Shown: piece after piece, positions 36,100 through 46,149 of the stretch
How the letters are laid out: each line of letters starts with the position of its first letter
Position numbering within the stretch: position 1 is the stretch's first letter
Assembly (NCBI RefSeq): GCF_001423245.1
Contig: NZ_LMOH01000028.1
Location: 62,001 to 126,000 of the forward strand
DNA length: 64,000 nt
Direction of reading: 5' to 3'
From: Aureimonas sp. Leaf324
Lineage (GTDB): Bacteria > Pseudomonadota > Alphaproteobacteria > Rhizobiales > Rhizobiaceae
The notes under the pieces: model-generated
Databases searched by the model: none
Seen by the model: only the letters and a program-made list of their open reading frames with translations
What the model was told of the DNA's origin: nothing
Translations under genes and position numbers: made by a program

Positions 36100-37954
36100 C
36101 GGGGTCCTCGATCATCTGGAAGCCGGCGTGGTGGGGGTCGGACCGGTCCGCCGTCAGCGCGCGGTTCAGCCAGATCGCCGCCGAGATCAGCGACAGGTGG
36201 GTGAGCGCCTGCGGGAAGTTGCCGAGATGCTGCCCGTCGGTGGAGAGTTCCTCGGCATAGAGGCCGAGATGGTTGGCGTAGGAGTGCAGCTTCTCGAACA
36301 GGAGCCGCGCCTCCGCGACATAGCCGGTGCGCGCCAGCGCCTCGACGTACCAGAACGAGCAGATCGAGAAGAAGCCTTCCTCACCCTCCAGCCCGTCGTC
36401 GTTCTCCGGCCCGTTGACGTAGCGCTTCACCAGGCAGTCGTGGACGAGATTCTCGCGCACCGCCTTCAAGGTCGACACCCACATCGGGTCGCGCGGGTTG
36501 ATGAAGCGCACGAGCGGCATCAGGAGCACCACGGCATCCAGCGTATCGCCGCCCCGGAACTGCGTGAAGGCGCCGATCTCCGGGTTCCAGAACTCCTCGA
36601 CGATGGTCTTCTGGATGGCATCGCGCTGCTGGCGCCAGGCGACGAGATCGGCCGGCATCGACTCGCGCGTGGCGATGCGGATGGCGCGGTCGATCGCCAC
36701 CCAGCACATCAGGCGCGACGAGAGATATTCCTTGTCCTCGCCGCGGCTTTCCCAGATGCCCCGGTCGGGCAGGCGCCAGTTGACGCAGAGCCAGTCGATG
36801 AGCCCCGCGAGCTTCGCCCAGACCGAATAGCTCGGTTTTCCCCGCGCGCGCGTCGCGATGTAGACGGCGTCCATGAACTCGCCGAAGATATCCATCTGGC
36901 GCTGGTCGAAGGCGCCGTTGCCGACGCGCACCGGCTTCGAGCCGCCATAGCCGGACAGGTGCGGGAGTTCGGCTTCCGGAATCTGGGCGCGCCCGTCCAT
37001 GCCGTACATGATCTGCAGGCCCGACCGGTCGCCGTCGCTGACCGTCACCCGCTCCATCAGGAAGTGGATGAAGGCCTCCGCCTCGTCGTAGTAGTTGAGG
37101 CGCGACAGGGCATAGAGGGTGAAGGCCGAGTCGCGAACCCAGCAGAAGCGGTAGTCCCAGTTGCGCTCGCCGCCGACGACCTCGGGCAGGCCGAAGGTCG
37201 CGGCGGCCGCGATCGAGCCGTGCTCGGCCGAGGTAAGAAGTTTCAGCGTCAGTGCCGAGCGCACCACGAGTTCGCGCCAGAAGGTCGGATACTGTCCGCG
37301 CGACACCCAGTCATGCCAGTAGGCCCGCGTCTCCCGGAACGAGGAGCGCACGTAGTCCATGTCGGGCACGCCCCAACCCTCGTGGCCCGGACACAGGATC
37401 GCGTAGACGGTCTCGCCTTCGCTCAGCGTGATCTCGCCGACGACCGTATTGTCCTCGATGCGCAGCGGGATCGAGGTGTGGAGCCACATGGTCTGGGGCG
37501 TCCCGTCGTCGCGCGACCAGGCGATGCGCGCGGTGCCCTCGTCCAGCGACACGGCCGGGCGCAGGCTCGCATATTCCGGCCGCGGGTCGAGATGCAGCGC
37601 GAAGGTGACGCGGCCCATGATCGCCTTGGCGCGACGCACGATGCGCCCGGAGCCGTCGAGCGGCATGAAGTCGGAAATTTCGCCGATGCCGTTCGGGCCG
37701 AGAAAGCGCGTGAGCAGGATATTGGTGTCGGGCAGGTAGATCTGCTTCTGGCCCATACCCTCGGCCATCGCCCACAGGCGGAACTCGCCGCCGTTCTCCG
37801 GGTCGAGCAGGCTGGCGAAGAGCGTCGGCGAATCGACATTGGGATGGCACAGGAAATCGATCCGCCCGTCGGGCGCCACCAGCGCGAGCGTCTTCAGATC
37901 GCCGATCACGCCATGTTGGCCGATCGGGTTGGGCGTGGCGTTCGGGGGCGGCAT
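36086..37954 (-). CDS. glycoside hydrolase family 15 protein (glucoamylase/trehalase type)
   Basis: A 622-residue enzyme of the GH15 (alpha/alpha)6 barrel type, preceded by a beta-sandwich N-terminal domain. Family motifs are HGVIGDLKTLALVAPDGRID near residue 15, GERNWDYRFCWVRDSAFTL (catalytic acid region) and FSICSFWYVEALARTG (catalytic base region). The family includes glucoamylases and bacterial/archaeal trehalases, and the substrate cannot be fixed from sequence. No signal peptide is seen, so it acts in the cytoplasm. The ATG at 37952-37954 is chosen, since the 56 upstream codons have no similarity. Confidence 0.9.
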   Translation of the reverse strand: MPPPNATPNPIGQHGVIGDLKTLALVAPDGRIDFLCHPNVDSPTLFASLLDPENGGEFRLWAMAEGMGQKQIYLPDTNILLTRFLGPNGIGEISDFMPLDGSGRIVRRAKAIMGRVTFALHLDPRPEYASLRPAVSLDEGTARIAWSRDDGTPQTMWLHTSIPLRIEDNTVVGEITLSEGETVYAILCPGHEGWGVPDMDYVRSSFRETRAYWHDWVSRGQYPTFWRELVVRSALTLKLLTSAEHGSIAAAATFGLPEVVGGERNWDYRFCWVRDSAFTLYALSRLNYYDEAEAFIHFLMERVTVSDGDRSGLQIMYGMDGRAQIPEAELPHLSGYGGSKPVRVGNGAFDQRQMDIFGEFMDAVYIATRARGKPSYSVWAKLAGLIDWLCVNWRLPDRGIWESRGEDKEYLSSRLMCWVAIDRAIRIATRESMPADLVAWRQQRDAIQKTIVEEFWNPEIGAFTQFRGGDTLDAVVLLMPLVRFINPRDPMWVSTLKAVRENLVHDCLVKRYVNGPENDDGLEGEEGFFSICSFWYVEALARTGYVAEARLLFEKLHSYANHLGLYAEELSTDGQHLGNFPQALTHLSLISAAIWLNRALTADRSDPHHAGFQMIEDPDGIF

Positions 37955-38160
37955 GGGGTGGATTTCGCACGCTGTTGGCTTGTTCGTCGGCAAAAGGTCG
38001 GGCGCCCCGGCGGAAAGGAAAGGCCGGATCGGTCGGGGCCTTGCGCCGCAGCACCGCGCGAAGGTTCGCGCGCGATTGCTCCATTCCGCCGCATTCGCTA
38101 TCCAGATGCGATGCCGAGGCACCGTCGCGACGGTGTCGCCTCGATCGGCCGGGAGATGTC

Positions 38161-39135
38161 ATGAGCGCAATGGAAGACAGCCTGCGACGCGCCCTCGCGG
38201 GTGGCGACGCGAGCGATCCGGCCTTCCGGGAAAGCATCTATGCCGCCTCCGAGCGCGCGCTGGAGCGGATGCTGGAAACGCGCGGCGGCAGCGAGGACGA
38301 GGCGAGCGCGCAGCGCGCCAAGCTCGCCGAGACGATCGACCGCGTCGAGGCCGACTACGCCGACTGGCCGTCCACCGCGGACGTCGCGGAAGCCGAGGCC
38401 GATCCGGGCTTCATGCCGCCGGCGGCCCCGTCCGCCGAACCCGGCGCCGCCCGCGTGCTCGAGCCTCGCAGCCCGCGCGCCCTCGATCCCGTGGAAGCCG
38501 CTGGCGAGCCGGCGGACGGGGCCTGGACGCCGGGCGGCGAGCGGGTGTCGGCCAGGCCTGCGCGCACCGGCCGCTCCGTGCTCCTGGCGGCCGTGGCCTT
38601 TGCGGTCGTCCTCGCGCTCCTCGCCTATTTCGTCGGCGGCATGATCCGCGGCTCGGGGGTGGACGCGCCGACGGCGCAGTCCGAGACATCCGCACTCGAC
38701 TGGATCACCGTCTTCAGCGGCGACGATCTCGAAAGCCTGTCGACGCCCGAAGGCGGGCGGATCGAGGCGGCGCCCCGCTCGGGCGGGCGCGACGCCGTGC
38801 GCGTTTCCGGGCCGGCGACCGGCGAGGGCGAGGTGCTGATGGCGATCGGGCCGGGCGTCGTCGGCGAGATCGCCGGCTCCAACGTGCGAATCGAGGTGAC
38901 GGCCGGCTCGCCCGACGGCACGCCGCGTGCGTTCTCCGTGCGCTGCCTCTTCGGCGGCACAAGCCTGTGCGAGCGCCAGAGCTTCTCCACCACGATGACC
39001 GAGGAAGCCTTCATCTTCGACGTGCCCGTGCCGGCCGATGCCCGCTCGCCCGCCTCGATCGCGATCGAGCCGGGCGTCGACGGCACCACCAACGATGTCG
39101 ACGTCTTCTCGCTGCGCCTTCGCCGCGTCGGCTGA
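38161..39135 (+). CDS. unknown single-pass membrane protein upstream of phoR
   Basis: A 324-residue protein I do not recognise as a named family. Residues 1-135 are cytoplasmic-type, acidic and partly helical (ASERALERMLETRGG), followed by a disordered Pro/Ala linker. One membrane helix is at about 137-160 (SVLLAAVAFAVVLALLAYFV). The C-terminal roughly 160 residues are strand-rich and outside, with two cysteines in RCLFGGTSLCER that could form a disulfide. Orientation is inferred from flanking charges. It lies 28 bp before phoR on the same strand and may be cotranscribed with the phosphate regulon. Start ATG 38161; ATG 38170 is an alternative. Confidence 0.72.
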   Translation: MSAMEDSLRRALAGGDASDPAFRESIYAASERALERMLETRGGSEDEASAQRAKLAETIDRVEADYADWPSTADVAEAEADPGFMPPAAPSAEPGAARVLEPRSPRALDPVEAAGEPADGAWTPGGERVSARPARTGRSVLLAAVAFAVVLALLAYFVGGMIRGSGVDAPTAQSETSALDWITVFSGDDLESLSTPEGGRIEAAPRSGGRDAVRVSGPATGEGEVLMAIGPGVVGEIAGSNVRIEVTAGSPDGTPRAFSVRCLFGGTSLCERQSFSTTMTEEAFIFDVPVPADARSPASIAIEPGVDGTTNDVDVFSLRLRRVG

Positions 39136-39163
39136 TTCCCCTATCAAACGCACAAGGTGACGC

Positions 39164-40447
39164 GTGGACGAGACGGGACGCTCCGCCAGGGACACCGCGC
39201 GGCGCTGGCTGCGATACGCGCCGGCGCTGATCTGGGCGGCCGGCCTCGTGACCGCGGCCGCGACCACGCCGGAGATCCGAGCGACCGCCATCCTCTTCGT
39301 CGTCGCCGGCCTCGCGGTCCATCTTCTCCTGCGCAACGCGAACCGGACGCTGCCGAAGGGAGGCGCGAGCGCGCGCACCCGGCGCCAGCCGCTCTGGCCG
39401 GACGCCAGCGTGAAGAGCGTCGTCGAGGCGGTTCGCGAGCCGGCCCTCATCGTCGATCGCACGCTGGCGCTGCGCTATGCCAATGCCGGCGCGATGCGCG
39501 CCTTCGGGCCGCTCGTGCTCGGCGATCCGATCGCCATGCGGTTTCGCGCGCCCGATCTTCTGGCCGCGCTGGAGCGCGCGGTCGAGAACGACGAGGCCGA
39601 GCAGGAGGAACTGACCGAGCGCCTGCCGACGGATCGCTCCTGGGGCATCGACATCCTGCCGCTGCGCCTCGCCGGCGAGGCGCGTCCGCCGTTCTTCCTG
39701 CTGCTTCTGCGCGACCACACGCAGGCGCGGCGGCTGGAGCGTATGCGCACCGACTTCGTGGCCAATGCCAGCCACGAGCTGCGCACGCCGCTCGCCTCGC
39801 TCACCGGCTTCATCGAAACGCTGAAAGGGCCGGCGCGCGACGATGCCGCCGCGCGGGCCCGCTTCCTCGACATCATGCAGGATCAGGCGCGGCGCATGTC
39901 GCGGCTGATCGACGACCTCCTGTCCCTGTCGCGCATCGAGACGCGCCGGCGCCTGCGCGCCAACGAGGCGGCCGACATCGCCGACGTCCTGCGCACCGTC
40001 GCCCGGCAGCTCGGGCCCCAGGCCGCCGAGAGCGGGTTGGCGATCCAGCTCGTCGGGCTCGACGGCGACGGGGTCCTCGTCAACGGCGACCGCGACGAGC
40101 TGATCCAGGTCTTCGCCAACCTCATGGAGAACGCCTGCAAGTACGGCAGCGACGGCGGGCGCGTCGAGATCGGCCTCCGGCGCGACGGCGAGGGGATCGA
40201 GGCCTATGTCCGGGACTTCGGCAAGGGCATCAAGGCCGAGCACGTGCCGCGCCTCACCGAGCGCTTCTACCGGGTGGAGGAGGGCACCGCCGGCAAGCCG
40301 GGCACGGGCCTCGGCCTGTCGATCGTGCGGCATGTCCTCACCCGGCACCGCACGCGGCTGGCGATCACATCGGAGCCCGGAAAGGGCGCGACCTTCTCGG
40401 TCCGTTTCGTCCGTTTTTTGGATGCGTTCGATAAACCCGAGAGATAA
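39164..40447 (+). CDS. phoR: phosphate regulon sensor histidine kinase PhoR
   Basis: A 427-residue kinase beginning with GTG. Two N-terminal membrane helices (about residues 15-33 and 41-56) precede a PAS domain (about 85-190). The phosphoacceptor His204 lies in NASHELRTPLASLTGF, and the ATPase domain carries NACKYG (N box) and GTGLGLSIV (G2). It phosphorylates PhoB under phosphate limitation and is restrained by the Pst complex through PhoU, both encoded downstream. The gap to pstS carries a Pho box. Confidence 0.94.
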   Translation: MDETGRSARDTARRWLRYAPALIWAAGLVTAAATTPEIRATAILFVVAGLAVHLLLRNANRTLPKGGASARTRRQPLWPDASVKSVVEAVREPALIVDRTLALRYANAGAMRAFGPLVLGDPIAMRFRAPDLLAALERAVENDEAEQEELTERLPTDRSWGIDILPLRLAGEARPPFFLLLLRDHTQARRLERMRTDFVANASHELRTPLASLTGFIETLKGPARDDAAARARFLDIMQDQARRMSRLIDDLLSLSRIETRRRLRANEAADIADVLRTVARQLGPQAAESGLAIQLVGLDGDGVLVNGDRDELIQVFANLMENACKYGSDGGRVEIGLRRDGEGIEAYVRDFGKGIKAEHVPRLTERFYRVEEGTAGKPGTGLGLSIVRHVLTRHRTRLAITSEPGKGATFSVRFVRFLDAFDKPER

Positions 40448-40459
40448 CAGCGGGTTGCG

Positions 40460-40492
40460 CTGTCATAAATTGCATATGCTGTTGTCATATAG
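40460..40492 (+). promoter_or_regulatory. Pho box upstream of pstS (three phased 11-bp units)
   Basis: CTGTCATAAAT (40460-40470), TGCATATGCTG (40471-40481) and TTGTCATATAG (40482-40492) are tandem 11-bp units. The outer two match the PhoB half-site CTGTCAT; the middle one is degenerate. The final unit overlaps a TATAG -10-like element, as expected for PhoB-activated promoters. It lies 98 bp upstream of the pstS start. Confidence 0.75.
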
Positions 40493-40590
40493 GAGTTGCG
40501 CGGGGTCGATAGACCAAGCGGCGAACCGGCACCGCAGACTCATCGAAGTCGGGCGGTTCGCTTTCGAAACTCCATGACGGAGACAACCTC

Positions 40591-41637
40591 GTGTTGAACA
40601 AGACGCTTGCCGGCCTCGCGCTCGGCGCTGCCTTCGCCCTTTCCAGCCAGGCCTTCGCGCAGTCCGCCGAGCCCGTGCAGGCCGCCGGCTCCTCGACCGT
40701 GCTGCCCTATGCGCAGATCGTCGCCGAGAACTTCGGCGAGGTCTATCCGGACTTCCCGACCCCGGTGGTCGAGTCGGGCGGCACCTCGGGCGGCTTCCGC
40801 CAGTTCTGCCAGGGCGTCGGCCCGGCGACCGTCGACATCGCGAACGCCTCGCGCCCGATCTCGGATTCCGAGAAGAAGGCCTGCATGGACGGCGGCGTCA
40901 ACGACATCCAGGAAGTGCGCTTCGGCTATGACGGCATCGTCTTCGCCTCGGCCGCTCAAGGCCCGAGCTTCGCGCTGACCCCGACCGCGGTCTTCAACGC
41001 GCTCGCCGCCAAGATCGTCAAGGACGGCAAGGTCGTCGACAACACCAACGCTGCCTGGAACGAGGCCGACGCGTCGCTGCCGAGCCAGCCGATCGCCGCC
41101 TTCATCCCGGCCGAGAACCACGGCACGCGCGAAGTCTTCGACCAGAAGGTCCTCGACGCCGGCTGCAAGGCCTCGGGCGCCCTGGAGGCCTTCAAGGCCG
41201 CCGGCATGGACGACAAGGCGGCCGCCGCGCAGTGCCACCAGGTCCGCAACGACGGCAAGGCGACCGACATCGCCGGCGACTACACCGAGACGCTGGCGCG
41301 CATCGCCGCCAACCCGCAGGGCATGGGCGTGTTCGGTCTCGCCTTCTACGAGCAGAACCAGGACAAGCTGAAGGTCGCGACCGTCGCCGGCGTGACCCCC
41401 TCGGTCGCCACCGTCGCCTCGGGCGAGTATCCGGTGTCGCGTCCGCTCTTCTTCTACGTGAAGAAGGCGCATATCGGCGTCGTTCCGGGCCTGTCCGAGT
41501 TCGTCGACTTCTTCCTGTCCGAGCAGATGATCGGCCCGGACGGCCCGCTCGCCCAGTACGGCCTCGTCCCGGCGCCGGACGCCCAGCGCGAGGAAGCCCG
41601 CCAGAAGTTCGCGGCCGGCACCACGATCGGCGGCTGA
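40591..41637 (+). CDS. pstS: phosphate ABC transporter substrate-binding protein PstS
   Basis: A 348-residue periplasmic phosphate-binding protein. It has a signal peptide of about 24 residues (ending SQAFAQ), then QAAGSSTVLPYAQIVAENFG and VVESGGTSGGFRQFC, phosphate-loop blocks of the rhizobial PstS branch. The GTG at 40591 is used; the in-frame TTG that follows is possible. It is the first gene of pstSCAB-phoUB and is separated from pstC by two strong hairpins, which would keep PstS in excess. Confidence 0.93.
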   Translation: MLNKTLAGLALGAAFALSSQAFAQSAEPVQAAGSSTVLPYAQIVAENFGEVYPDFPTPVVESGGTSGGFRQFCQGVGPATVDIANASRPISDSEKKACMDGGVNDIQEVRFGYDGIVFASAAQGPSFALTPTAVFNALAAKIVKDGKVVDNTNAAWNEADASLPSQPIAAFIPAENHGTREVFDQKVLDAGCKASGALEAFKAAGMDDKAAAAQCHQVRNDGKATDIAGDYTETLARIAANPQGMGVFGLAFYEQNQDKLKVATVAGVTPSVATVASGEYPVSRPLFFYVKKAHIGVVPGLSEFVDFFLSEQMIGPDGPLAQYGLVPAPDAQREEARQKFAAGTTIGG

Positions 41638-41649
41638 CCGGAGTTTCGC

Positions 41650-41708
41650 GACGCGGCCCCATGCGGGCCGCGTCGTTCTTCTCGACGGCCCGGACTTCCG
41701 GGCCGTTT
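41650..41708 (+). terminator. two tandem hairpins between pstS and pstC
   Basis: GACGCGGCCC/GGGCCGCGTC (41650-41674) and GACGGCCCGG/CCGGGCCGTT (41684-41708) form consecutive GC-rich stems. Only short T-runs follow (TTCTT, TTTCG), so they are likely partial terminators or mRNA-stabilising ends for the pstS message. Confidence 0.6.
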
Positions 41709-41740
41709 CGTTCGTTCATCCTGTCGGGAGACGCGGGACG

Positions 41741-43219
41741 GTGTCCATCCTTGCAATCGTTCTGACCGTGCTGGTGCTGGGCGCCGTCGGTTTCGTTCTG
41801 GCACGCCGACGAAGCGCCATGCTCGCCGCCGCGTCCACCGACAAGCTGCATTCACGCTCGATCTATCACGGGGTCTACGCCGCCATGGCGACGACGATCC
41901 CGGCGCTCCTCCTGATGGCGATCTGGCTCGCCGTCTCGCCCGTCGTGGTGACGAGCCTCGTCGTCGTGCCGGACGCGACCGCGACCGAGACGAACCTTGC
42001 GCCCGCGCTGCGCGCCAGCCTCGTGCGCTCGATCGGGCAGGGCATCCGCCTCCTTCCGCCCGAGGAGCGCGAGAACCTCGAAGAGATCAACGTCGCGGAC
42101 CTGCGCCCGATGCTCGCCCGGCGCGGCATCCCGGTGCCGACCGAGGCGACCGACTCGATGATCCGCCAGGCGCTCGAGCGCAACCGGCTCGAAGACACGA
42201 GCCGCATCGCGATGACGGTCGTCGTGGTAGGCGTTGCGCTCGCCGGCCTTGTCTTCGCGCTGCGCCGCGTCGCCGTCCGTCTTCGCGCCCGCAACCAGGT
42301 CGAGCGGGTGGTCAAGTCGTTCCTGGTCCTCTGCTCCTCGATCGCGATCCTCACGACGGTCGGCATCGTCTCGTCGATGCTCTTCGAATCGATCGACTTC
42401 TTCAGCCGTGTGCCGCCGTCGAGTTTCTTCTTCGGCACCGTCTGGGAGCCGCGCTTCGCGGCCGCCGGGTCGACCGCGACCGGCCAGTTCGGCCTCATCC
42501 CGCTCCTCATCGGCACGCTTTACATCGCCTTCGTCGCGATGCTCTTCGCGGTGCCGGTCGGCCTGTTCGCCGCGATCTACATGGCGGAATACGCCTCGAA
42601 CCGCGTGCGCTCGGTGGTGAAGCCGCTGCTGGAGGTCCTCGCGGGCATCCCCACCATCGTCTACGGCTTCTTCGCCCTGATCACGGTCGGCCCGTTCCTG
42701 CGCGACCTCTCGGCCGACATCAACGGCCTCCTGACGGGCGACTACACGAGCTTCATCCAGGCCCAGTCGATCCTGACCGCCGGCCTCGTGATGGGCATCA
42801 TGCTGATCCCCTTCGTGTCGTCGCTGTCGGACGACATCATCACCGCCGTGCCGCGCTCGCTTCGCGACGGGTCGCTGGGCCTTGGCGCGACGCCGTCCGA
42901 GACGGTGAAGAAGGTGGTGCTTCCGGCCGCGCTTCCGGGCATCGTCTCGGCGCTCCTCCTCACCGCCTCGCGCGCCATCGGCGAGACGATGATCGTGGTG
43001 CTGGCGGCCGGCATCGCCGCCAACATCACCGCCAACCCGTTCGAGGCGATGACGACGGTCACCATCAAGATCGTCTCGCAGCTGACCGGCGATCTCGACT
43101 TCACCTCGCCGCAGAGCCTCGTCGCCTTCGCGCTCGGCATCACGCTGTTCGCGATCACCCTCGTCCTCAACGTCATCGCGCTGGCGATCGTGCGCAAGTA
43201 TCGGGAGCAGTACGACTGA
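41741..43219 (+). CDS. pstC: phosphate ABC transporter permease PstC
   Basis: A 492-residue inner-membrane permease starting at GTG 41741. An extra N-terminal module (about residues 1-180), with membrane helices flanking a periplasmic insert, precedes the conserved permease core. The core has [20 protein letters not shown] and the loop motif [20 protein letters not shown] that contacts PstB. The long form is usual in Hyphomicrobiales. Its stop overlaps the pstA start by one base. Confidence 0.94.
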   Translation: MSILAIVLTVLVLGAVGFVLARRRSAMLAAASTDKLHSRSIYHGVYAAMATTIPALLLMAIWLAVSPVVVTSLVVVPDATATETNLAPALRASLVRSIGQGIRLLPPEERENLEEINVADLRPMLARRGIPVPTEATDSMIRQALERNRLEDTSRIAMTVVVVGVALAGLVFALRRVAVRLRARNQVERVVKSFLVLCSSIAILTTVGIVSSMLFESIDFFSRVPPSSFFFGTVWEPRFAAAGSTATGQFGLIPLLIGTLYIAFVAMLFAVPVGLFAAIYMAEYASNRVRSVVKPLLEVLAGIPTIVYGFFALITVGPFLRDLSADINGLLTGDYTSFIQAQSILTAGLVMGIMLIPFVSSLSDDIITAVPRSLRDGSLGLGATPSETVKKVVLPAALPGIVSALLLTASRAIGETMIVVLAAGIAANITANPFEAMTTVTIKIVSQLTGDLDFTSPQSLVAFALGITLFAITLVLNVIALAIVRKYREQYD

Positions 43220-44547
43220 TGAGCGACGCGACCTTCCCCACCGGCGGCCGCACGGTCGCCGACGCCAAGGCGCCGCCGCGCCGCGACATCGGCCTGAAGA
43301 AGCGCTACGCCTCCGAGCGTCGCTTCAAGGCCTACGGCATCTCGGCGATCGCGATCGGCATGATCTTCCTGGCGACGCTGCTCTACACCGTGATCAGCCA
43401 GGGCTACACCGCCTTCTGGCAGACGCAGATCCGCCTGCCGATCACCTTCTCGCAATCCGTGATCGACCCGAAGAACACGGGCGGCAAGGACATGCAGGCG
43501 CTGCGCCTCGCCAACTATCCGAAGCTCGTCCAGGACGCGCTGGTCCAGCGCCTCGGCATCGACCCGAACAATCGCGCCGACGTCGCGGCCGCGACCCAGC
43601 TCGTCTCGCAGGGCGTGCGCACCCAGCTCGGCGGCATGGTGATGTCGGATCTTTCCGTCATCGGCACCACGCAGGACGTCTGGCTCTATGCCAACTCCAC
43701 CGTGGACTCGGCCGTGAAGGGTCAGTTCGACCTGTCGATCCCCGAGGAGCGCCGTCCGATCAAGGACAAGCAGCTCGAGTGGATCCGCACGCTCGAGCAG
43801 TCGGGCGACCTCGAGCAGCGCTTCAACACCGGCCTCTTCACCTTCGGCGCCTCGTCGCGCGCCGAGACGGCGGGCGTCGGCGTCGCGATCATCGGCTCGC
43901 TCTACATGATGGCGATCGTGCTGGCGCTGGCGCTGCCGATCGGTGTCGCCGCTTCGATCTACCTCGAGGAGTTCGCCCCGAAGAACCGCTTCACCGACTT
44001 CATCGAGGTGAACATCAACAACCTCGCGGCCGTGCCTTCGATCGTCTACGGCCTTCTCGGCCTTGCGATCTTCGTCAACTACATGGGGCTGCCGCGCTCG
44101 GCCTCGCTGGTCGGCGGCCTGGTGCTGACGCTGATGACGCTGCCGACGATCATCATCGCGACGCGCGCGGCGCTGAAGGCGGTGCCGCCCTCGATCCGCG
44201 CCGCCGCCCTCGGTCTCGGCGCCTCCAAGATGCAGATGGTGTTCCACCATGTCCTGCCGCTCGCGATGCCCGGCATCCTGACCGGCACGATCATCGGCCT
44301 TGCCCATGCGCTCGGCGAGACCGCGCCGCTCCTCCTGATCGGCATGGTGGCCTTCGTCGCCAACTATCCGGCGACGCCGATGGACCCGGCCACCGCGCTG
44401 CCCGTTCAGATCTACATGTGGGCGAACGAGGCCGAGCGCGCCTTCGTCGAGCGCACCTCCGGCGCGATCATCGTGCTGCTCCTTTTCCTGGCCGTGATGA
44501 ACATCACGGCGATCATTCTTCGCCGCCGCTTCGAGCGGCGCTGGTAG
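43219..44547 (+). CDS. pstA: phosphate ABC transporter permease PstA
   Basis: A 442-residue permease. One N-terminal helix (about residues 39-60) and a periplasmic insert with a DUF3333-like region precede the core. The core carries [20 protein letters not shown] and the EAA-like loop [20 protein letters not shown]. It pairs with PstC to form the channel. The start codon overlaps pstC (TGATG), and pstB follows 11 bases after its stop. Confidence 0.95.
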   Translation: MSDATFPTGGRTVADAKAPPRRDIGLKKRYASERRFKAYGISAIAIGMIFLATLLYTVISQGYTAFWQTQIRLPITFSQSVIDPKNTGGKDMQALRLANYPKLVQDALVQRLGIDPNNRADVAAATQLVSQGVRTQLGGMVMSDLSVIGTTQDVWLYANSTVDSAVKGQFDLSIPEERRPIKDKQLEWIRTLEQSGDLEQRFNTGLFTFGASSRAETAGVGVAIIGSLYMMAIVLALALPIGVAASIYLEEFAPKNRFTDFIEVNINNLAAVPSIVYGLLGLAIFVNYMGLPRSASLVGGLVLTLMTLPTIIIATRAALKAVPPSIRAAALGLGASKMQMVFHHVLPLAMPGILTGTIIGLAHALGETAPLLLIGMVAFVANYPATPMDPATALPVQIYMWANEAERAFVERTSGAIIVLLLFLAVMNITAIILRRRFERRW

Positions 44548-44558
44548 AGGCGACACTC

Positions 44559-45371
44559 ATGATGGAACAGCTTCCGATCAAGGCGGGCGCACCGGTGGCC
44601 GCGGGCAGGACCCCCGCCGCCAAGATGCGCGGCAAGGGCGTCTCGGTCTTCTACGGCCAGAAGCAGGCGCTCTTCGCGGTCGATCTCGACGTCTACGAGC
44701 GGCAGGTGACGGCGCTGATCGGCCCGTCGGGCTGCGGCAAGTCGACCTTCCTGCGCACGCTCAACCGCATGAACGACACGGTGGAGGGCGCGCGCGTCGA
44801 GGGCCTCGTGGCGCTCGACGGCGAGGACATCTACAATTCGGGCATCGACGTCGTGGAACTTCGTGCCCGCGTCGGCATGGTGTTCCAGAAGCCGAACCCG
44901 TTCCCGAAGTCGATCTTCGAGAACATCTCCTACGGCCCGAAGATCCACGGTCTCGCCAAGTCCAAGACGGACCTCGAGGAGATCGTCGTCACCTCGCTGC
45001 GCAAGGCGGGCCTGTTCGAGGAGGTGAAGGACCGGCTGCACGATCCCGGCACGGGCCTCTCGGGCGGCCAGCAGCAGCGCCTGTGCATCGCCCGCGCCAT
45101 CGCCGTCAGCCCCGAGGTCATCCTCATGGACGAGCCCTGTTCGGCGCTCGATCCGATTGCGACCGCGACCGTCGAGGAACTGATCGACGAGCTGCGCCAG
45201 AACTACACGATCGTGATCGTCACGCACTCGATGCAGCAGGCGGCCCGCGTCTCGCAGCGCACCGCGATGTTCCACCTGGGCAAGATCGTCGAGGTCGGCC
45301 CGACCGAGAAGATGTTCCAGAATCCGGACGACAAGCGGACGCAGGACTACATCACCGGCCGCTTCGGCTGA
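44559..45371 (+). CDS. pstB: phosphate ABC transporter ATPase PstB
   Basis: A 270-residue ATPase energising phosphate import. Walker A is GPSGCGKST, the signature is [14 protein letters not shown] and Walker B is [13 protein letters not shown]. The start is one of two adjacent ATG codons (44559 or 44562). The frame is open far upstream, but that is pstA in another frame. Confidence 0.97.
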   Translation: MMEQLPIKAGAPVAAGRTPAAKMRGKGVSVFYGQKQALFAVDLDVYERQVTALIGPSGCGKSTFLRTLNRMNDTVEGARVEGLVALDGEDIYNSGIDVVELRARVGMVFQKPNPFPKSIFENISYGPKIHGLAKSKTDLEEIVVTSLRKAGLFEEVKDRLHDPGTGLSGGQQQRLCIARAIAVSPEVILMDEPCSALDPIATATVEELIDELRQNYTIVIVTHSMQQAARVSQRTAMFHLGKIVEVGPTEKMFQNPDDKRTQDYITGRFG

Positions 45372-45424
45372 CCGGATCGAGGCACAACCGGGCGGCGGCC
45401 CCAATCCATGAAGGGAGACGCGTC

Positions 45425-46147
45425 ATGGAACACCATATCGTCACGTCCTACGACGAGGAACTGAAGTTCATCCTGCGCCGCATCTCCGAGATGGGCGGCC
45501 AGGCGGAGCGCATGGTGGAGCAGGCCGTGTCGGCCCTGATCCGCTCGGATGCCGGGCTCGCCCAGTCGGTGGTCGCCGACGACGTCCTTCTCGACGCCGC
45601 CCAGCGCGAGATCGACGAGCACGCGATCATGACCATCGGCAAGCGCCAGCCGATGGCCCACGACCTGCGCGAGATCGTCGGTGCGATCCGCATCTCGAAC
45701 GATCTCGAGCGCATCGGCGATCTCGGCAAGAACATCGCCAAGCGCGTGCTCGCCACGCAGGAGCACACCCAGCCGGTGCAGCTCGTGCGCGGCATCGAGC
45801 ACATGTCGGAACTGGCGCTCGGCCAGTTGAAGGAGGTGCTCGACGCCTATGCCACGCGCGATCACCTGCGCGCCGAGGCGATCCGCCGGGGCGACCAGGA
45901 GATCGACGCCCTCTACACCTCGATCTTCCGCGAGCTCCTGACCTACATGATGGAGGATCCGCGCAACATCACCGCCTGCACGCATCTCCTGTTCTCGGCC
46001 AAGAACATCGAGCGCATCGGCGACCACGCGACCAACATCGCGGAGACGATCTTCTACATCAAGACCGGCAGCCAGATGGAGATCGAGCGCCCAAAGGGCG
46101 ACTCGACCCCGACCCTGGTCGCGCCGGTCGGCGCACGGGGCGCCTGA
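45425..46147 (+). CDS. phoU: phosphate signalling protein PhoU
   Basis: A 240-residue all-helical protein with the two PhoU repeats; the signature metal-binding segments ISNDLERIGDLGKNIAKR and NIERIGDHATNIAETIFY mark each repeat. It couples PstB to PhoR and represses PhoR when phosphate is ample. The ATG at 45425 follows GGGAGACG. It ends two bases before phoB. Confidence 0.96.
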   Translation: MEHHIVTSYDEELKFILRRISEMGGQAERMVEQAVSALIRSDAGLAQSVVADDVLLDAAQREIDEHAIMTIGKRQPMAHDLREIVGAIRISNDLERIGDLGKNIAKRVLATQEHTQPVQLVRGIEHMSELALGQLKEVLDAYATRDHLRAEAIRRGDQEIDALYTSIFRELLTYMMEDPRNITACTHLLFSAKNIERIGDHATNIAETIFYIKTGSQMEIERPKGDSTPTLVAPVGARGA

Positions 46148-46149
46148 CG

